From: RH-AL1 sp964243435
Lineage (GTDB): Bacteria; Pseudomonadota; Alphaproteobacteria; Rhizobiales; Beijerinckiaceae
Reading direction: 5' to 3'
NCBI GenBank assembly: GCA_964243435.1
Contig: CAXTFM010000001.1
Location: forward strand, 1-64,000
Length of the DNA: 64,000 nucleotides
Positions 53,700 to 62,253 of this stretch are shown one piece after another. A model generated the notes under the pieces. That model worked only from the letters and a program-made list of their open reading frames with translations, was not told the origin of the DNA and did not search any database. The position numbers and the translations under genes were made by a program. Within the stretch, counting starts at the first letter, position 1, and each line of letters opens with the position of its first letter.

Positions 53700-54059
53700 A
53701 TGGCGGCTACGATCGGTTTCGTCGGGCTCGACCGCCTGGGCCTGCCCATGGCCTGGCGCTTGATGGACGCCGGTCATCCCGTCACGGTGTTCGACCGGGC
53801 GGAAGGAACGATCGCGCGCCGCGGGCGACGTGCGGATGATCTCGCCGCCGTGTCCGGCGCGGCGGAGATCGTGTTCGCCGGCCTGCCCACCCCCGACATC
53901 GAAGAGGCGGAGGCGCCCGGCGTGCCGATGGCAGTCGGCGGCGCCTTGCGGCAGTTCCTGGCCATGACCAACGCCGCCTTCGGCCCGGAGGCGGACGTCG
54001 CCTGCATGGCAAAGCTGGCAAAAGGCCGGGCCGGCGTCGAAATGGGCGGACGCGGATGA
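53700..54059 (+). pseudogene. Internally deleted second beta-hydroxyacid dehydrogenase
   Basis: A 119-residue frame. Residues 1-68 are a Rossmann N-terminus (TIGFVGLDRLGLPMAWRLMDAGHPVTVFDRA, then IVFAGLPTPDIEE), and residues about 72-119 match the far C-terminus of the same family (GVPMAVGGALRQFLAMTNAAFGPEADVACMAKL). Some 170-200 residues in the middle, with the substrate motif and catalytic Lys, are gone. The deletion is in frame, a good GGAGGGG ribosome site remains and the stop overlaps the next gene's ATG by 4 bp. It cannot be a working dehydrogenase, but translating it may feed ribosomes to the mmgE/prpD-like gene. Confidence 0.8.
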
Positions 54060-55393
54060 GCGTCGCGGCCAGCCTCGGCGCCTTCGTCGCGGGGTCGCGC
54101 TGGGACGAGGTGGACGAACCCGTCCGCCACGCCGGGCGGCGCTCGCTCCTCAACTTCCTCGGCGGCGCGGTCGGCGTCGCGGCGACGCCGCCCGTCGAGA
54201 TGCTGGTCGCCGTGCTGCGGCCCCTCGCCGGGCCGGCGCAGGCGACACTGCTGGGGCGCCCCGAACGCTTCGACATGATGACGGCCGCCTTCGTCAACGC
54301 CGTCGCCGCCAACCTCCTCGACTACGACGACACCCACCTCGACACGGTGATCCACCCGACCGCTCCCGTCGCGCCGGCGCTGCTGGCGCTGGCGGAGGCG
54401 CGCGGGATCGGCGGCGCGGCCGTGCTGCACGCTCTGCTGCTCGGCATGGAGGTGGAGTGCCGCCTCGGCCTCGCCGTGTCGCCGGGGCACTACGCCCGGG
54501 GCTGGCACATCACGGCGACCTGCGGCGTGTTCGGCGCGGCGGCGGGCAGCGCGAGGCTGCTCGGCCTCGACGCGACGCGCACCGCCCACGCGCTCGGCAT
54601 CGCGGCGAGCCAGGCGGCGGGCGTGGTCGAGAACCTGCCCAGCGCGGCCAAGAACGTCGGCGTCGGCAACGCCGCCCGCCACGGGCTCTTCGCCGCGCTG
54701 CTCGCCGAGGCCGGTTGCGAGGCGGCGCCGCACGCGATCGAGGGCCGCCTCGGCTGGGCGCGCGCCAGCGGCGACGCGCTCGACGCGCAGATTGCGACGC
54801 GCGACCTCGGGCGGCACTGGGAGGCGGCGCGCAACACGCTCAAGCCCTACCCCGCCGGCATCGTCTTCCATCCCGTGATCGACGCCTGCCTGGCGTTGCG
54901 CCGCGACGGCGTGCGGCCGGCGGATGTCCGCTCCGTCATGGTGCGCGGCCCCGCGCTGCTGCTGGAGCGCGGCGACCGCGCCGTCGCCAACGAGCGCGAC
55001 GCGCGCGTAAGCATCCATCACAGCGTCGCCTGCGCGCTGCTCCACGGCGCGGCCGGGCTGCGGGAGTTCGAGGCTACGGCGGTCTTCGCGCCCCAAGCGT
55101 CGGCTTTGCGCGGCATCGTGCGGGCGGAGGTCGATCCGACGATCCCCGTCGGCGCGGCGGAAGTCACGGTGGAGCTCGTCGACGGGTCGCGGCGCGTGCA
55201 ACGCATCGACCATGCCCGCGGCAGCGAGGCCAACCCGCTGAGCGACGGCGAGGTCGAGGCCAAGGTGCGCGACCTCGCCGACCGCTCGGGCGTGCGCGAC
55301 GTCGATCGGATGATCGCCGACGCGTGGGCCGTCGATCAACGCGCCGACCTGCGGCCGCTCATGGCCGCGGCATCGGCGCGAACGGAAGACTAG
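54056..55393 (+). CDS. MmgE/PrpD-family protein
   Basis: A 445-residue member of the MmgE/PrpD family, which includes 2-methylcitrate dehydratase and cis-aconitate decarboxylase. Features: FLGGAVGVAATPP, the NLLDYDDTHLDTVIHPTAPV active-region motif, CRLGLAVSPGHYARGWHITATCGVFGAA, QAAGVVENLPSAAKNVGVGNAARHG and LKPYPAGIVFHPVIDACLAL. The substrate is probably a di- or tricarboxylate handled by this operon. Its start is coupled to the truncated upstream frame (ATGA). The next gene, an MFS permease, starts 41 bases later. Confidence 0.92.
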   Translation: MSVAASLGAFVAGSRWDEVDEPVRHAGRRSLLNFLGGAVGVAATPPVEMLVAVLRPLAGPAQATLLGRPERFDMMTAAFVNAVAANLLDYDDTHLDTVIHPTAPVAPALLALAEARGIGGAAVLHALLLGMEVECRLGLAVSPGHYARGWHITATCGVFGAAAGSARLLGLDATRTAHALGIAASQAAGVVENLPSAAKNVGVGNAARHGLFAALLAEAGCEAAPHAIEGRLGWARASGDALDAQIATRDLGRHWEAARNTLKPYPAGIVFHPVIDACLALRRDGVRPADVRSVMVRGPALLLERGDRAVANERDARVSIHHSVACALLHGAAGLREFEATAVFAPQASALRGIVRAEVDPTIPVGAAEVTVELVDGSRRVQRIDHARGSEANPLSDGEVEAKVRDLADRSGVRDVDRMIADAWAVDQRADLRPLMAAASARTED

Positions 55394-55434
55394 CGCCCAA
55401 CAAGAGGCGCCACGCGACGAAAAGGGAGGCACGC

Positions 55435-56769
55435 ATGACAACCATCTCGCAGCCGTTGCCGGCCGGCGTCGGGGTTCAGCCCACGGAGGAGAAGCGGCGC
55501 AGCGCCATCAAGGGCGCGCTGTTCTCCGAGTTCATCGACATGTTCGACATCTACCTGCCGGCCGTGGTGCTCTCGCCCGTGCTGTTCGTGTTCCAGCCGG
55601 GCAAGCTGCCGCCGGGCACGGAAGCGATCGCCGCCTCGCTCGTCTTCATCACGACGTTGGTGGGCCGTCCGGTCGGGGCGCTGCTGTTCGGCCTGATGGC
55701 GGACCGCGTCGGACGCCGCGCGGCGTCGATCTGGTCGGTCGCCGGCTTCGGCCTCATCACCCTGCTGATCGCCCTGCTGCCCGGCTACGGCAGCATCGGC
55801 ATCAGCTCCTACTGGCTGCTCGTGCTGCTGCGCTTTCTCGACGGCATCTGCCTTGGCGGCGGCTACACCGGCGCCATCCCACTCGCGATGGAGTACTCGC
55901 GCAAGGAAGAGCGCGGTTTCGTGGGCGCGTTGATCCTGTCGACCTTTCCCGCCGCCTATGTCGCGATCAACCTCGTGGCCATCGCCATGTTCGCGCTGTT
56001 CCCGCTCGCCGGACCGGACTCGCCCTACGCCGTGATCGGCTGGCGCATCCCCTTCGTGATCGGCGCCGTGCTCGCCGGCCTGCTCGCGCTCTATTACGTG
56101 TTCAAGGTGTCGGAGTCCGAGGTGTGGGAGGTAGAAGCCGGCGGGGCGAAGAAGCAGCCGCTCCGCGAGCTGCTGCGGGGTTCGAGCGGTCGCAACCTCG
56201 CCCAGGTGCTGCTGATGCTGACGGGCTTCTGGCTGACCCAGAACCTCATGACCATCTTCATCCCGACCACGTTGCTGCCGCGCTTCCTTCACCTCGCGAA
56301 GTACGAGCTGACGGTGACGCTGCTCATCTGCTACACCGTGCTGATCGGCTCCTACATCGCCGCGGGACTGCTGGCGCAGCGGATCGGGCGTCGCCGCTTC
56401 TTCGTCATGATCGGGCCGGCCATCGCCACCGTCGGCGCGGCGCTCATGTACGTGCTCTGTACGGCGGACACGCTGCCGTTGCCGGCGGTGGTGGGACTCG
56501 TGTGCCTGATGATGGTGGTGGTGACCTCGCCCTGGGCCATCATCGTCACCTACGTCAACGAGCGCTTCGCCACCGACGTGCGCGCGACGGGCTTCGGCAT
56601 CGGCTACAGCCTGTCGGTGGTCCTGCCCTCCTTCTACGCCTTCTACATGAACTGGCTCGGCGAGCTGATGCCGTTCCGCGTCACACCCGTGGTGCTGCTT
56701 GCCCTCGGCGGCCTGATCGGCATGGTCGGGGCGATCATGGGACCCGAAACCCGCGACGTCGACTTCTGA
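55435..56769 (+). CDS. MFS transporter, metabolite:H+ symporter type
   Basis: A 444-residue twelve-helix MFS protein. FSEFIDMFDIYLPAVVLSPVLF, LFGLMADRVGRRAASIWSVAGFG and LDGICLGGGYTGAIPLAMEYS match the MHS subgroup, which takes up small carboxylates such as shikimate, proline betaine or citrate. It gives the cluster a second uptake route besides the TRAP system. The ATG at 55435 follows an AAAGGGAGG ribosome site. Last gene of the operon. Confidence 0.91.
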   Translation: MTTISQPLPAGVGVQPTEEKRRSAIKGALFSEFIDMFDIYLPAVVLSPVLFVFQPGKLPPGTEAIAASLVFITTLVGRPVGALLFGLMADRVGRRAASIWSVAGFGLITLLIALLPGYGSIGISSYWLLVLLRFLDGICLGGGYTGAIPLAMEYSRKEERGFVGALILSTFPAAYVAINLVAIAMFALFPLAGPDSPYAVIGWRIPFVIGAVLAGLLALYYVFKVSESEVWEVEAGGAKKQPLRELLRGSSGRNLAQVLLMLTGFWLTQNLMTIFIPTTLLPRFLHLAKYELTVTLLICYTVLIGSYIAAGLLAQRIGRRRFFVMIGPAIATVGAALMYVLCTADTLPLPAVVGLVCLMMVVVTSPWAIIVTYVNERFATDVRATGFGIGYSLSVVLPSFYAFYMNWLGELMPFRVTPVVLLALGGLIGMVGAIMGPETRDVDF

Positions 56770-57542
56770 TGCGCGATCGACGAGGGATCTCCCCCCGGTT
56801 GTGCAGGTCGGCACGGCCCGACGCGGCGCCGGGCTGAAAAGGAGCGAGCGGCGAAGATATCGCGCTCCAATCATTGCACGCACATGGGGTCGGCCCCTTA
56901 CCGGAGCGGCAATTGTACCGCCATTCCTCCTGAAGTTCTCTACAGCCTTTGCTCTTCGCCTTACGCTCCGGATCGATCCAAGACAGGTCTCGGCGGCGGC
57001 TGACCGGGAGAACCTTGAGCATTGTCGACCGCGCAGAAGCTGCCATCGCCGCGCAGCCGGCATTCTGGCATCAACCACCACCGCGAAGGCGGCTTGGTGT
57101 GTCGTGCCAGGGTGTGCACCGGCGTGGGATTCCGATGCCGGCCAGCATCGTAGGCTCCTGATCGATTTGAGGTGTTCAAAGCTCCGCTCGCGCCGATCTG
57201 GGCAGCAGACCCATAAACGGGTTCACAGCATGGCTGATGGCCAGGCCCGGGGTGAACGCGACCGGCGTCGAGCCGCTCGGCGAGCTTGTGGCCGCGACCG
57301 GTCTGACCCTTGACGCCGAGGCGATGGGCGCGCTCGACGAGGCGAGCGCACCGCCCGTCGGCTGACCGACCCTGCCGGTACGAAGGCTGCGGTTCGGCAT
57401 GGCTTCCGCGCTGGCCGTTCCTCGAACGCCGCGAGAACTGGGGAACATCGCCGCAAACGCCTGGAAGATGGCGGGTCACGTGGATTGCGCGCTGGGGCTG
57501 CTTGATGGCCCTCTGTCGATGCGCGAACGCAGACTTACGCGT
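56770..57542. other. Gene-poor stretch between convergent genes
   Basis: About 770 bases without a convincing intact gene and less GC-rich than the neighbours in 56830-57130. Open frames here lack ribosome sites and codon bias. The only recognisable content is the tail of an aldo/keto reductase (57222-57365). Confidence 0.7.
57222..57365 (+). pseudogene. C-terminal remnant of an aldo/keto reductase
   Basis: Read in frame with the stop at 57363-57365, the DNA encodes AWLMARPGVNATGVEPLGELV and then ATGLTLDAEAMGALDEASAPP. Both pieces match the end of aldo/keto reductases (the ...AWLLARPGV... helix and the LDEASAP terminus). The usual segment with the NADPH-binding GARTxEQ motif between them is reduced to a few residues. 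No start codon or upstream domain remains, so this is a gene relic. Confidence 0.6.
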
Positions 57543-58544
57543 TCATCCTTGGGCGCCTTGCGCGGCGCCGGGCGGCACCGGTGCGTACGACCTCTTGCCA
57601 ATGGCGCAATCCGGGCAGCACCAGTCGTCGGGGATGGCCTCGAACGGCGTTCCGGGCGCGATGCCCTTGTCCGGAAGGCCGAGCTCCTCGTCGTAGATGT
57701 GGTAGCACCCTTCGCAGATGTACTGGCGGCGGGCGGAGCGGCGCGCATGCAGACCGTCTCCGGTCGCGTGCGCGGCGCGTTCCACCGCTGGTGCTTCGAA
57801 GCTCTCGCCGACGGCGATGGTGCCGCCGCTCTGCACCGTCAGGTAGGTGCCAAGGTCCTTGTGGCCGAAGGTGGCGCGGAGCTTCCGCGGGATGTCCCGG
57901 TTTCGCTGGCCCGTTGATGGATCGACGTTTGTCGCCCCGCAGCGCCCGTTGCGCCGGTCGACTTTGAGCACCGTCCCGCCGACGGTGATGCAGTGGCCGA
58001 CCCAATCGAACTCCTCCCACGGCTCCGCGCCGTCGATGGTGATGTTGGCGCGGAAGCGCATGGGATCGATGCGGGTGTTCCAGCGGCGCTCGAGATCGCG
58101 GACGGTGGCCAGGTTGACCAGCGAGATCACGCTGTCGGGCTTGTCCATGAAGTGCCCGCCCTTTGAGCGCACCAGCCGGGGCGGCGAGGGAAAGCCAGGC
58201 AGCAGGGTCCAGAAGAACCGCTCCAGCGTTTCGCGATCGATCGGGTCGGCGAGGTTGCCTTCCGCCACGACGACGTCGTTGCGCGTCGCCGCGAACTGCA
58301 GGGTGGCCATGTCGAGGAAGGTCCGCACCGATGCGAGCTGCTCGTCGAGCATCAGCATGGCGAACATGCCTTTCTTGGCCCAGGCCGGCTCGTCGATGTC
58401 GACCGTCACGCCCGGCCGGACGAGCGCGAAGACGCGGTCGTCGCGCAAGGGGCGGCCCGCCTCGACCTCGCAGGAGGTCAGCGGCTGCGCGCTCAGGCCC
58501 TTGATTGGATAGCGGTGAAGACCGACGATCGATGGCATGGTCAT
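57543..58544 (-). CDS. MOSC-domain protein fused to a C-terminal rubredoxin
   Basis: A 333-residue protein of two parts. Residues 1 to about 255 are an MOSC protein with its N-terminal beta-barrel (GLHRYPIKGLSAQPL, LRDDRVFALV, SVISLVNLATVRDLE) and the conserved Cys in NGRCGATNVDP, the residue that handles molybdenum cofactor sulfur. Residues about 272-325 are a rubredoxin: CEGC and CPDC iron ligands around YDEELGLPDKGIAPGTPFEAIPDDW-type sequence. It could be an electron-transfer-linked molybdenum reductase similar in principle to YcbX or mARC partners. Start at ATG 58544 is weakly supported; 58538 is also possible. Confidence 0.88.
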   Translation of the reverse strand: MTMPSIVGLHRYPIKGLSAQPLTSCEVEAGRPLRDDRVFALVRPGVTVDIDEPAWAKKGMFAMLMLDEQLASVRTFLDMATLQFAATRNDVVVAEGNLADPIDRETLERFFWTLLPGFPSPPRLVRSKGGHFMDKPDSVISLVNLATVRDLERRWNTRIDPMRFRANITIDGAEPWEEFDWVGHCITVGGTVLKVDRRNGRCGATNVDPSTGQRNRDIPRKLRATFGHKDLGTYLTVQSGGTIAVGESFEAPAVERAAHATGDGLHARRSARRQYICEGCYHIYDEELGLPDKGIAPGTPFEAIPDDWCCPDCAIGKRSYAPVPPGAAQGAQG

Positions 58545-58628
58545 TTCAACAGCGAACTCGAGTGCGCGTCGCTTCACACCGCCCGGCGATGCAGGGGTCG
58601 TCGGCTCGCCCAATCAGTGGCAGCGAAC

Positions 58629-59077
58629 CTAACGCGCCGGGCAGCCCGGAATCATTCCAAGCAGCGCATCCGCCAACGGCGCGGGCACGCCATCGGCGAG
58701 CTTCGCGCCGCTCCTCGTCGGAAACGACCCGCCTGACCTCGCGTCCGGTCAGCACGGAGGCGACCGCGGCCAGCGCCGCCATGGCGAACGCTTCCGGCGC
58801 GGTCAGCGGCGGCGCGATGCCGTCCAGCCGCCCTGCGTCGGCGAGCACGACAGCGTCGGCTTCCGCCAGGTCGGCGCGTGCCGCCCAGCTCACCGAGCTG
58901 TCCTTTCGGCGCACGGATCTCGCCGATCTCGAACCCGTGGCCGACGAGGTGGAACGCGCTGTCGGCGTAGAAGCCGTGGCACAAGGCGGTGAACGGTACG
59001 GACGCCCCAGCTCTCGCGCAAGCATCATGGAGTTTCAGACGGCCGCGCGCGCGAGGCGGTAGGGACGCATGTGACAA
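58629..59077 (-). pseudogene. Unrecognised gene broken by two frameshifts
   Basis: Protein-like sequence with strong codon bias moves through all three minus frames. Frame one gives PFTALCHGFYADSAFHLVGHG and FEIGEIRAPKG (to about 58900). Frame two gives ARADLAEADAVVLADAGRLDG and APEAFAMAALAAVASVLTG (to about 58710). Frame three gives SGAKLADGVPAPLADALLGMI and ends PGCPAR at 58629. Joined, it would be a protein of about 150 residues whose family I do not know. It lies behind fmdB on the same strand, so it once probably belonged to the amide operon. Either it is decayed or the draft has two indel errors here. Confidence 0.55.
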
Positions 59078-59190
59078 ACATCATCCACGTGGCGAAGTCG
59101 GGCAGATTCCAGGCTGGACGCAGCTTCCCCTGTCACGCCCGCTTGTGGTCGCACTCCATCTTCGAAGGGCGAAAACGGCCGCAGCTTGGC

Positions 59191-59517
59191 TCAATGACTG
59201 ATCATCCATGGGCGAGCGCCCGGGAATGACTTCGCGGCCGCCGGCGCAGCCGATGGGCGGGACCGCTTCCCGGAGCAGCAGCCGCACCCTGCGGGATGCG
59301 CATCGCTCGAGCGCCGCGGTTCGTGGCGCGCGCGCTCGTTCACTGCGGCACCGCGGCGTGCGCCCGCGTTCATGGTCGCGAGGGCCGGTGCAGTGAGGAA
59401 GGCGCGCGGCGAGGATGTGCCGCAGTGCCCGCAGCCGGCGGGCCGGGCGTAGTCCGCCATCGGCCGGAACGCGCTGAACGGCCCGCAACTCGGGCACTGG
59501 TAGTCGTAGGTCGGCAT
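59191..59517 (-). CDS. fmdB: FmdB-family zinc-ribbon protein
   Basis: A 108-residue FmdB protein: N-terminal zinc ribbon PTYDYQCPSCGPF with CGHCG, and a C-terminal part with GCGCCSG and the family's ending AKSFPGARPWMISH. FmdB was named as a regulatory protein of formamidase genes in Methylophilus. The ATG at 59517 follows the fmdA stop by seven bases, so the two are co-expressed. Confidence 0.9.
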   Translation of the reverse strand: MPTYDYQCPSCGPFSAFRPMADYARPAGCGHCGTSSPRAFLTAPALATMNAGARRGAAVNERARHEPRRSSDAHPAGCGCCSGKRSRPSAAPAAAKSFPGARPWMISH

Positions 59518-59524
59518 CGCGCTC

Positions 59525-60754
59525 TCACTTGTCCGGGACGGTGGGCACGTCAATCGAGCCGTCGAGGTGCTTCACGGGGCCGGCTGCCGACGGATTGATG
59601 TCGAACTCGAAGATTTCCGTCGGCAGCCAGAGAGTGGCGCAGCTGTTCGGCACGTCGACCACGCCGGAGATGTGACCCTGCACGGGCGCCGTACCGAGGA
59701 TCGACAAGCCTTGTCGCTTGGAATAGCCGAACTTGGTCATGTACTCGATGGCGTTGAGGCAAGCCTGGCGGTAGGCGACGTTCACGTCGAGGTAGTGCTG
59801 CGTGCCCGCCTCGTCGACCGAGATGCCCTCGAAGATGAGGTAGTCTTTGTAGTTCGGCGTGATCGGGCTCGGCTTGAAGATCGGGTTCTTGATCCCGTAC
59901 TTGGCCATGCCGCCTTTGATGAGGTCGACCTTGAGGTGGCTCCAGCCGGCCATCTCGATCGCGCCACAAAAGGTGATCTCGCCGTCGCCCTGGCTGAAGT
60001 GCAGGTCGCCCATCGAGAGCCCCGCGCCCGGAACATAAACGGGGAAGTACACCTTGGCCCCGCGCGACAGGTCCTTGATGTCGCAATTACCGCCGTGCTC
60101 GCGCGGCGGCACCGTCCGCGCGCCGGTCGCCGCCGCCTTGTCCTTCGCCTCGCCTTTGAGCCTGCCCATGTGCGCCGTCGGGCCGAAGGGCGGATTCGCG
60201 AGGCCCGGCACCCGGCCGGGGTCCGTATCGATGAGCGCCTGCTCGCGCGTGTTCCACGTGTCGAGCAGCTTGGGATCGGGCAGGCATCCGATCAGACCCG
60301 GATGGACCAGCCCGGCGAAGCGCACGCCGGGCACGTGCCGCGACTTGGTGAACATGCCCTCGAAGTCCCAAATCGATTTCTGCGCCGTCGGGAAGTGCTC
60401 GGTGAGGAAGCCGCCGCCGTTCTGCTTGGAGAAGCAGCCGTTGAAGCCCCATTTGCTGTCTTCCTTGGCACCGATGTCGAGGATCTCGACAACCAGGAGG
60501 TCACCCGGTTCCGCGCCCTTGACGCCGATGGGGCCCGACAGGAAATGCACGATGGACAGGTCGATGTCGCGGACATCGGAGGCGTCGTCGTCATTCTTGA
60601 TGAAGCCGCCCGTCCAGTCGTAGGTTTCGAGGATGAAGTCGTCGCCTGGGCTGACTGTCGCCACCATGGGAATGTCGGGGTGCCAGCGGTTGTGGACCAT
60701 GTCATTGTCGTAGGCCGACTGCGACAGGTCCACCTTGATCAGGGTCTCGGTCAT
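59525..60754 (-). CDS. fmdA: Formamidase FmdA
   Basis: A 409-residue member of the acetamidase/formamidase family, which splits formamide to formate and ammonia. It shows the conserved N-terminus (IKVDLSQSAYDNDMVHNRWHPDIP), the metal/active-region motifs FAGLVHPGLIGCLPD, REHGGNCDIKDLSRGAKVYFPVYV and LSMGDLHFSQGDGEITFCGAIEM, and normal length. It lies behind a urea-type ABC transporter, so imported amides would be hydrolysed directly for nitrogen. Confidence 0.96.
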   Translation of the reverse strand: MTETLIKVDLSQSAYDNDMVHNRWHPDIPMVATVSPGDDFILETYDWTGGFIKNDDDASDVRDIDLSIVHFLSGPIGVKGAEPGDLLVVEILDIGAKEDSKWGFNGCFSKQNGGGFLTEHFPTAQKSIWDFEGMFTKSRHVPGVRFAGLVHPGLIGCLPDPKLLDTWNTREQALIDTDPGRVPGLANPPFGPTAHMGRLKGEAKDKAAATGARTVPPREHGGNCDIKDLSRGAKVYFPVYVPGAGLSMGDLHFSQGDGEITFCGAIEMAGWSHLKVDLIKGGMAKYGIKNPIFKPSPITPNYKDYLIFEGISVDEAGTQHYLDVNVAYRQACLNAIEYMTKFGYSKRQGLSILGTAPVQGHISGVVDVPNSCATLWLPTEIFEFDINPSAAGPVKHLDGSIDVPTVPDK

Positions 60755-60787
60755 GCTGCACTCCCTTTCAGCGTGGGGCTTCCACTC

Positions 60788-61486
60788 TTAGACAGACAGG
60801 AAGCTCGATAGCTTCGCCGCATCGATCGAGGCGCCGATTTCCTCGTGCACGAGTTCGCCGTTCTCGATCACCACGACGCGGTCGGCGACGTCGGTCGCGA
60901 AGCTCAGCACCTGCTCGGACACCAGGATCGCCACGTCGCGCTCGTCGCGGATGTGCTTCAGGCTGCGCCCGATTTCGCGGATGATGGAAGGCTGGATGCC
61001 CTCCGTCGGTTCATCGAGGAGCAGAACCTTGGGTTCGCTTGCAAGGGCGCGCGCAATGGCGAGTTGCTGTTGCTGGCCGCCGGACAGGTTGCCCGCGCGC
61101 CGCTTGCGCATCTCCTTGAGGACGGGAAAGAGCCCGTACAGCTCGGACAGCATGGCACCCTTGCCGGCTCGGCCAAGCCCGGTCTCGATGTTCTCCTCCA
61201 CCGTCATCGTGGAGAACACCATGCGCCCCTGCGGCACGTAGGCGACGCCCTTTGCCACGCGCTGGTGGCTTTTCAGGGCGGTGATGTCGGCGGAACCCAC
61301 GCTGACGGTGCCGCGCCGGATCGGCAGCAGGCCCATCAGCGCCTTCATCAGGGTTGTCTTCCCCATGCCGTTGCGGCCCATCAGCGCCACGATCTCCCGA
61401 CGCGCCACGGCCAGCTTGAGGCCATGCAGCACCTCGCTCTGGCCGTAGGCGACGTGGAGGTCGTCGATGGTGAGAAGGGCTGACAC
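60788..61486 (-). CDS. urtE: Urea/amide ABC transporter ATPase UrtE
   Basis: A 232-residue ABC ATPase of the branched-chain/urea type: Walker A GRNGMGKTT, Q-loop AYVPQGRMVFSTMTVEENI, signature LSGGQQQQLAIARAL, Walker B VLLLDEPTEGIQPSII. The length and TVEENI region fit UrtE/LivF. It is the second ATPase of the set and lies 33 bases before fmdA. Confidence 0.93.
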   Translation of the reverse strand: MSALLTIDDLHVAYGQSEVLHGLKLAVARREIVALMGRNGMGKTTLMKALMGLLPIRRGTVSVGSADITALKSHQRVAKGVAYVPQGRMVFSTMTVEENIETGLGRAGKGAMLSELYGLFPVLKEMRKRRAGNLSGGQQQQLAIARALASEPKVLLLDEPTEGIQPSIIREIGRSLKHIRDERDVAILVSEQVLSFATDVADRVVVIENGELVHEEIGASIDAAKLSSFLSV

Positions 61487-61496
61487 GGCGGAGTCC

Positions 61497-62249
61497 TCAG
61501 TGCCCGAGATAGACTTCGATGACCTTGGGGTCGTTCTTCACCTGGGACATGGTGCCTTCCGACAGGATCCTGCCCTGGTGCAGCACGGTGACCTTGCGCG
61601 CGATGTCCTCGACGAATTTCATGTCGTGCTCGATGACGATCACGGAGCGGTCGGCGATGATGCGGTTGAGCAGCTCGGCCGTCTTCAGGCGTTCGCTCAC
61701 GCTCATGCCCGCGACGGGCTCGTCGAGCATCAGCAGGTCCGGGTCCTGGATCAGCAGCATCCCGATCTCGAGCCACTGCTTCTGGCCGTGGCTGAGGAAC
61801 TCGGCGCTTTGATTCAACTGATCCTTGAGAAAGATGATCTCGGACACTTCCTCGACCCGGTCGACCACCGCGCGGTCACGCTTGAAGGTGAGCGCGCCGA
61901 AAACGGTGCGCCCCCTGGGATAGGAGATTTCGAGGTTCTCGAAGACGGTGAGCTCGTCGTAGATCGACGGCGTCTGGAACTTGCGGCCGATGCCGGCCAG
62001 GACGATCTGGCTTTCCGACATCCGGGTGATTTCGCGGTTGCGGAACTTGATCGAGCCAGCACTGGCTTTGGTCTTGCCGCAGATCAGGTCGAGCACCGTG
62101 GTCTTGCCGGCGCCGTTTGGACCGATGATGACGCGGATGTCCTTCTCGTCGACGTAGAAGGACAGATCGCTGACCGCCTTGAACCCGTCGAAGGACACGG
62201 TGAGTTGCTCGACGGCAAGGAGGTAGTCGGTGTTGCTGCCGGTCACCAT
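61497..62249 (-). CDS. urtD: Urea/amide ABC transporter ATPase UrtD
   Basis: A 250-residue ABC ATPase: Walker A GPNGAGKTT, the unusual signature LSHGQKQWLEIGM characteristic of UrtD (LivG has LSYGQQR), Walker B LLMLDEPVAGM and IEHDMKFVEDIARKV. The ATG at 62249 lies four bases after the urtC stop; the longer open frame upstream is a shadow. Confidence 0.95.
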   Translation of the reverse strand: MVTGSNTDYLLAVEQLTVSFDGFKAVSDLSFYVDEKDIRVIIGPNGAGKTTVLDLICGKTKASAGSIKFRNREITRMSESQIVLAGIGRKFQTPSIYDELTVFENLEISYPRGRTVFGALTFKRDRAVVDRVEEVSEIIFLKDQLNQSAEFLSHGQKQWLEIGMLLIQDPDLLMLDEPVAGMSVSERLKTAELLNRIIADRSVIVIEHDMKFVEDIARKVTVLHQGRILSEGTMSQVKNDPKVIEVYLGH

Positions 62250-62253
62250 CGCG

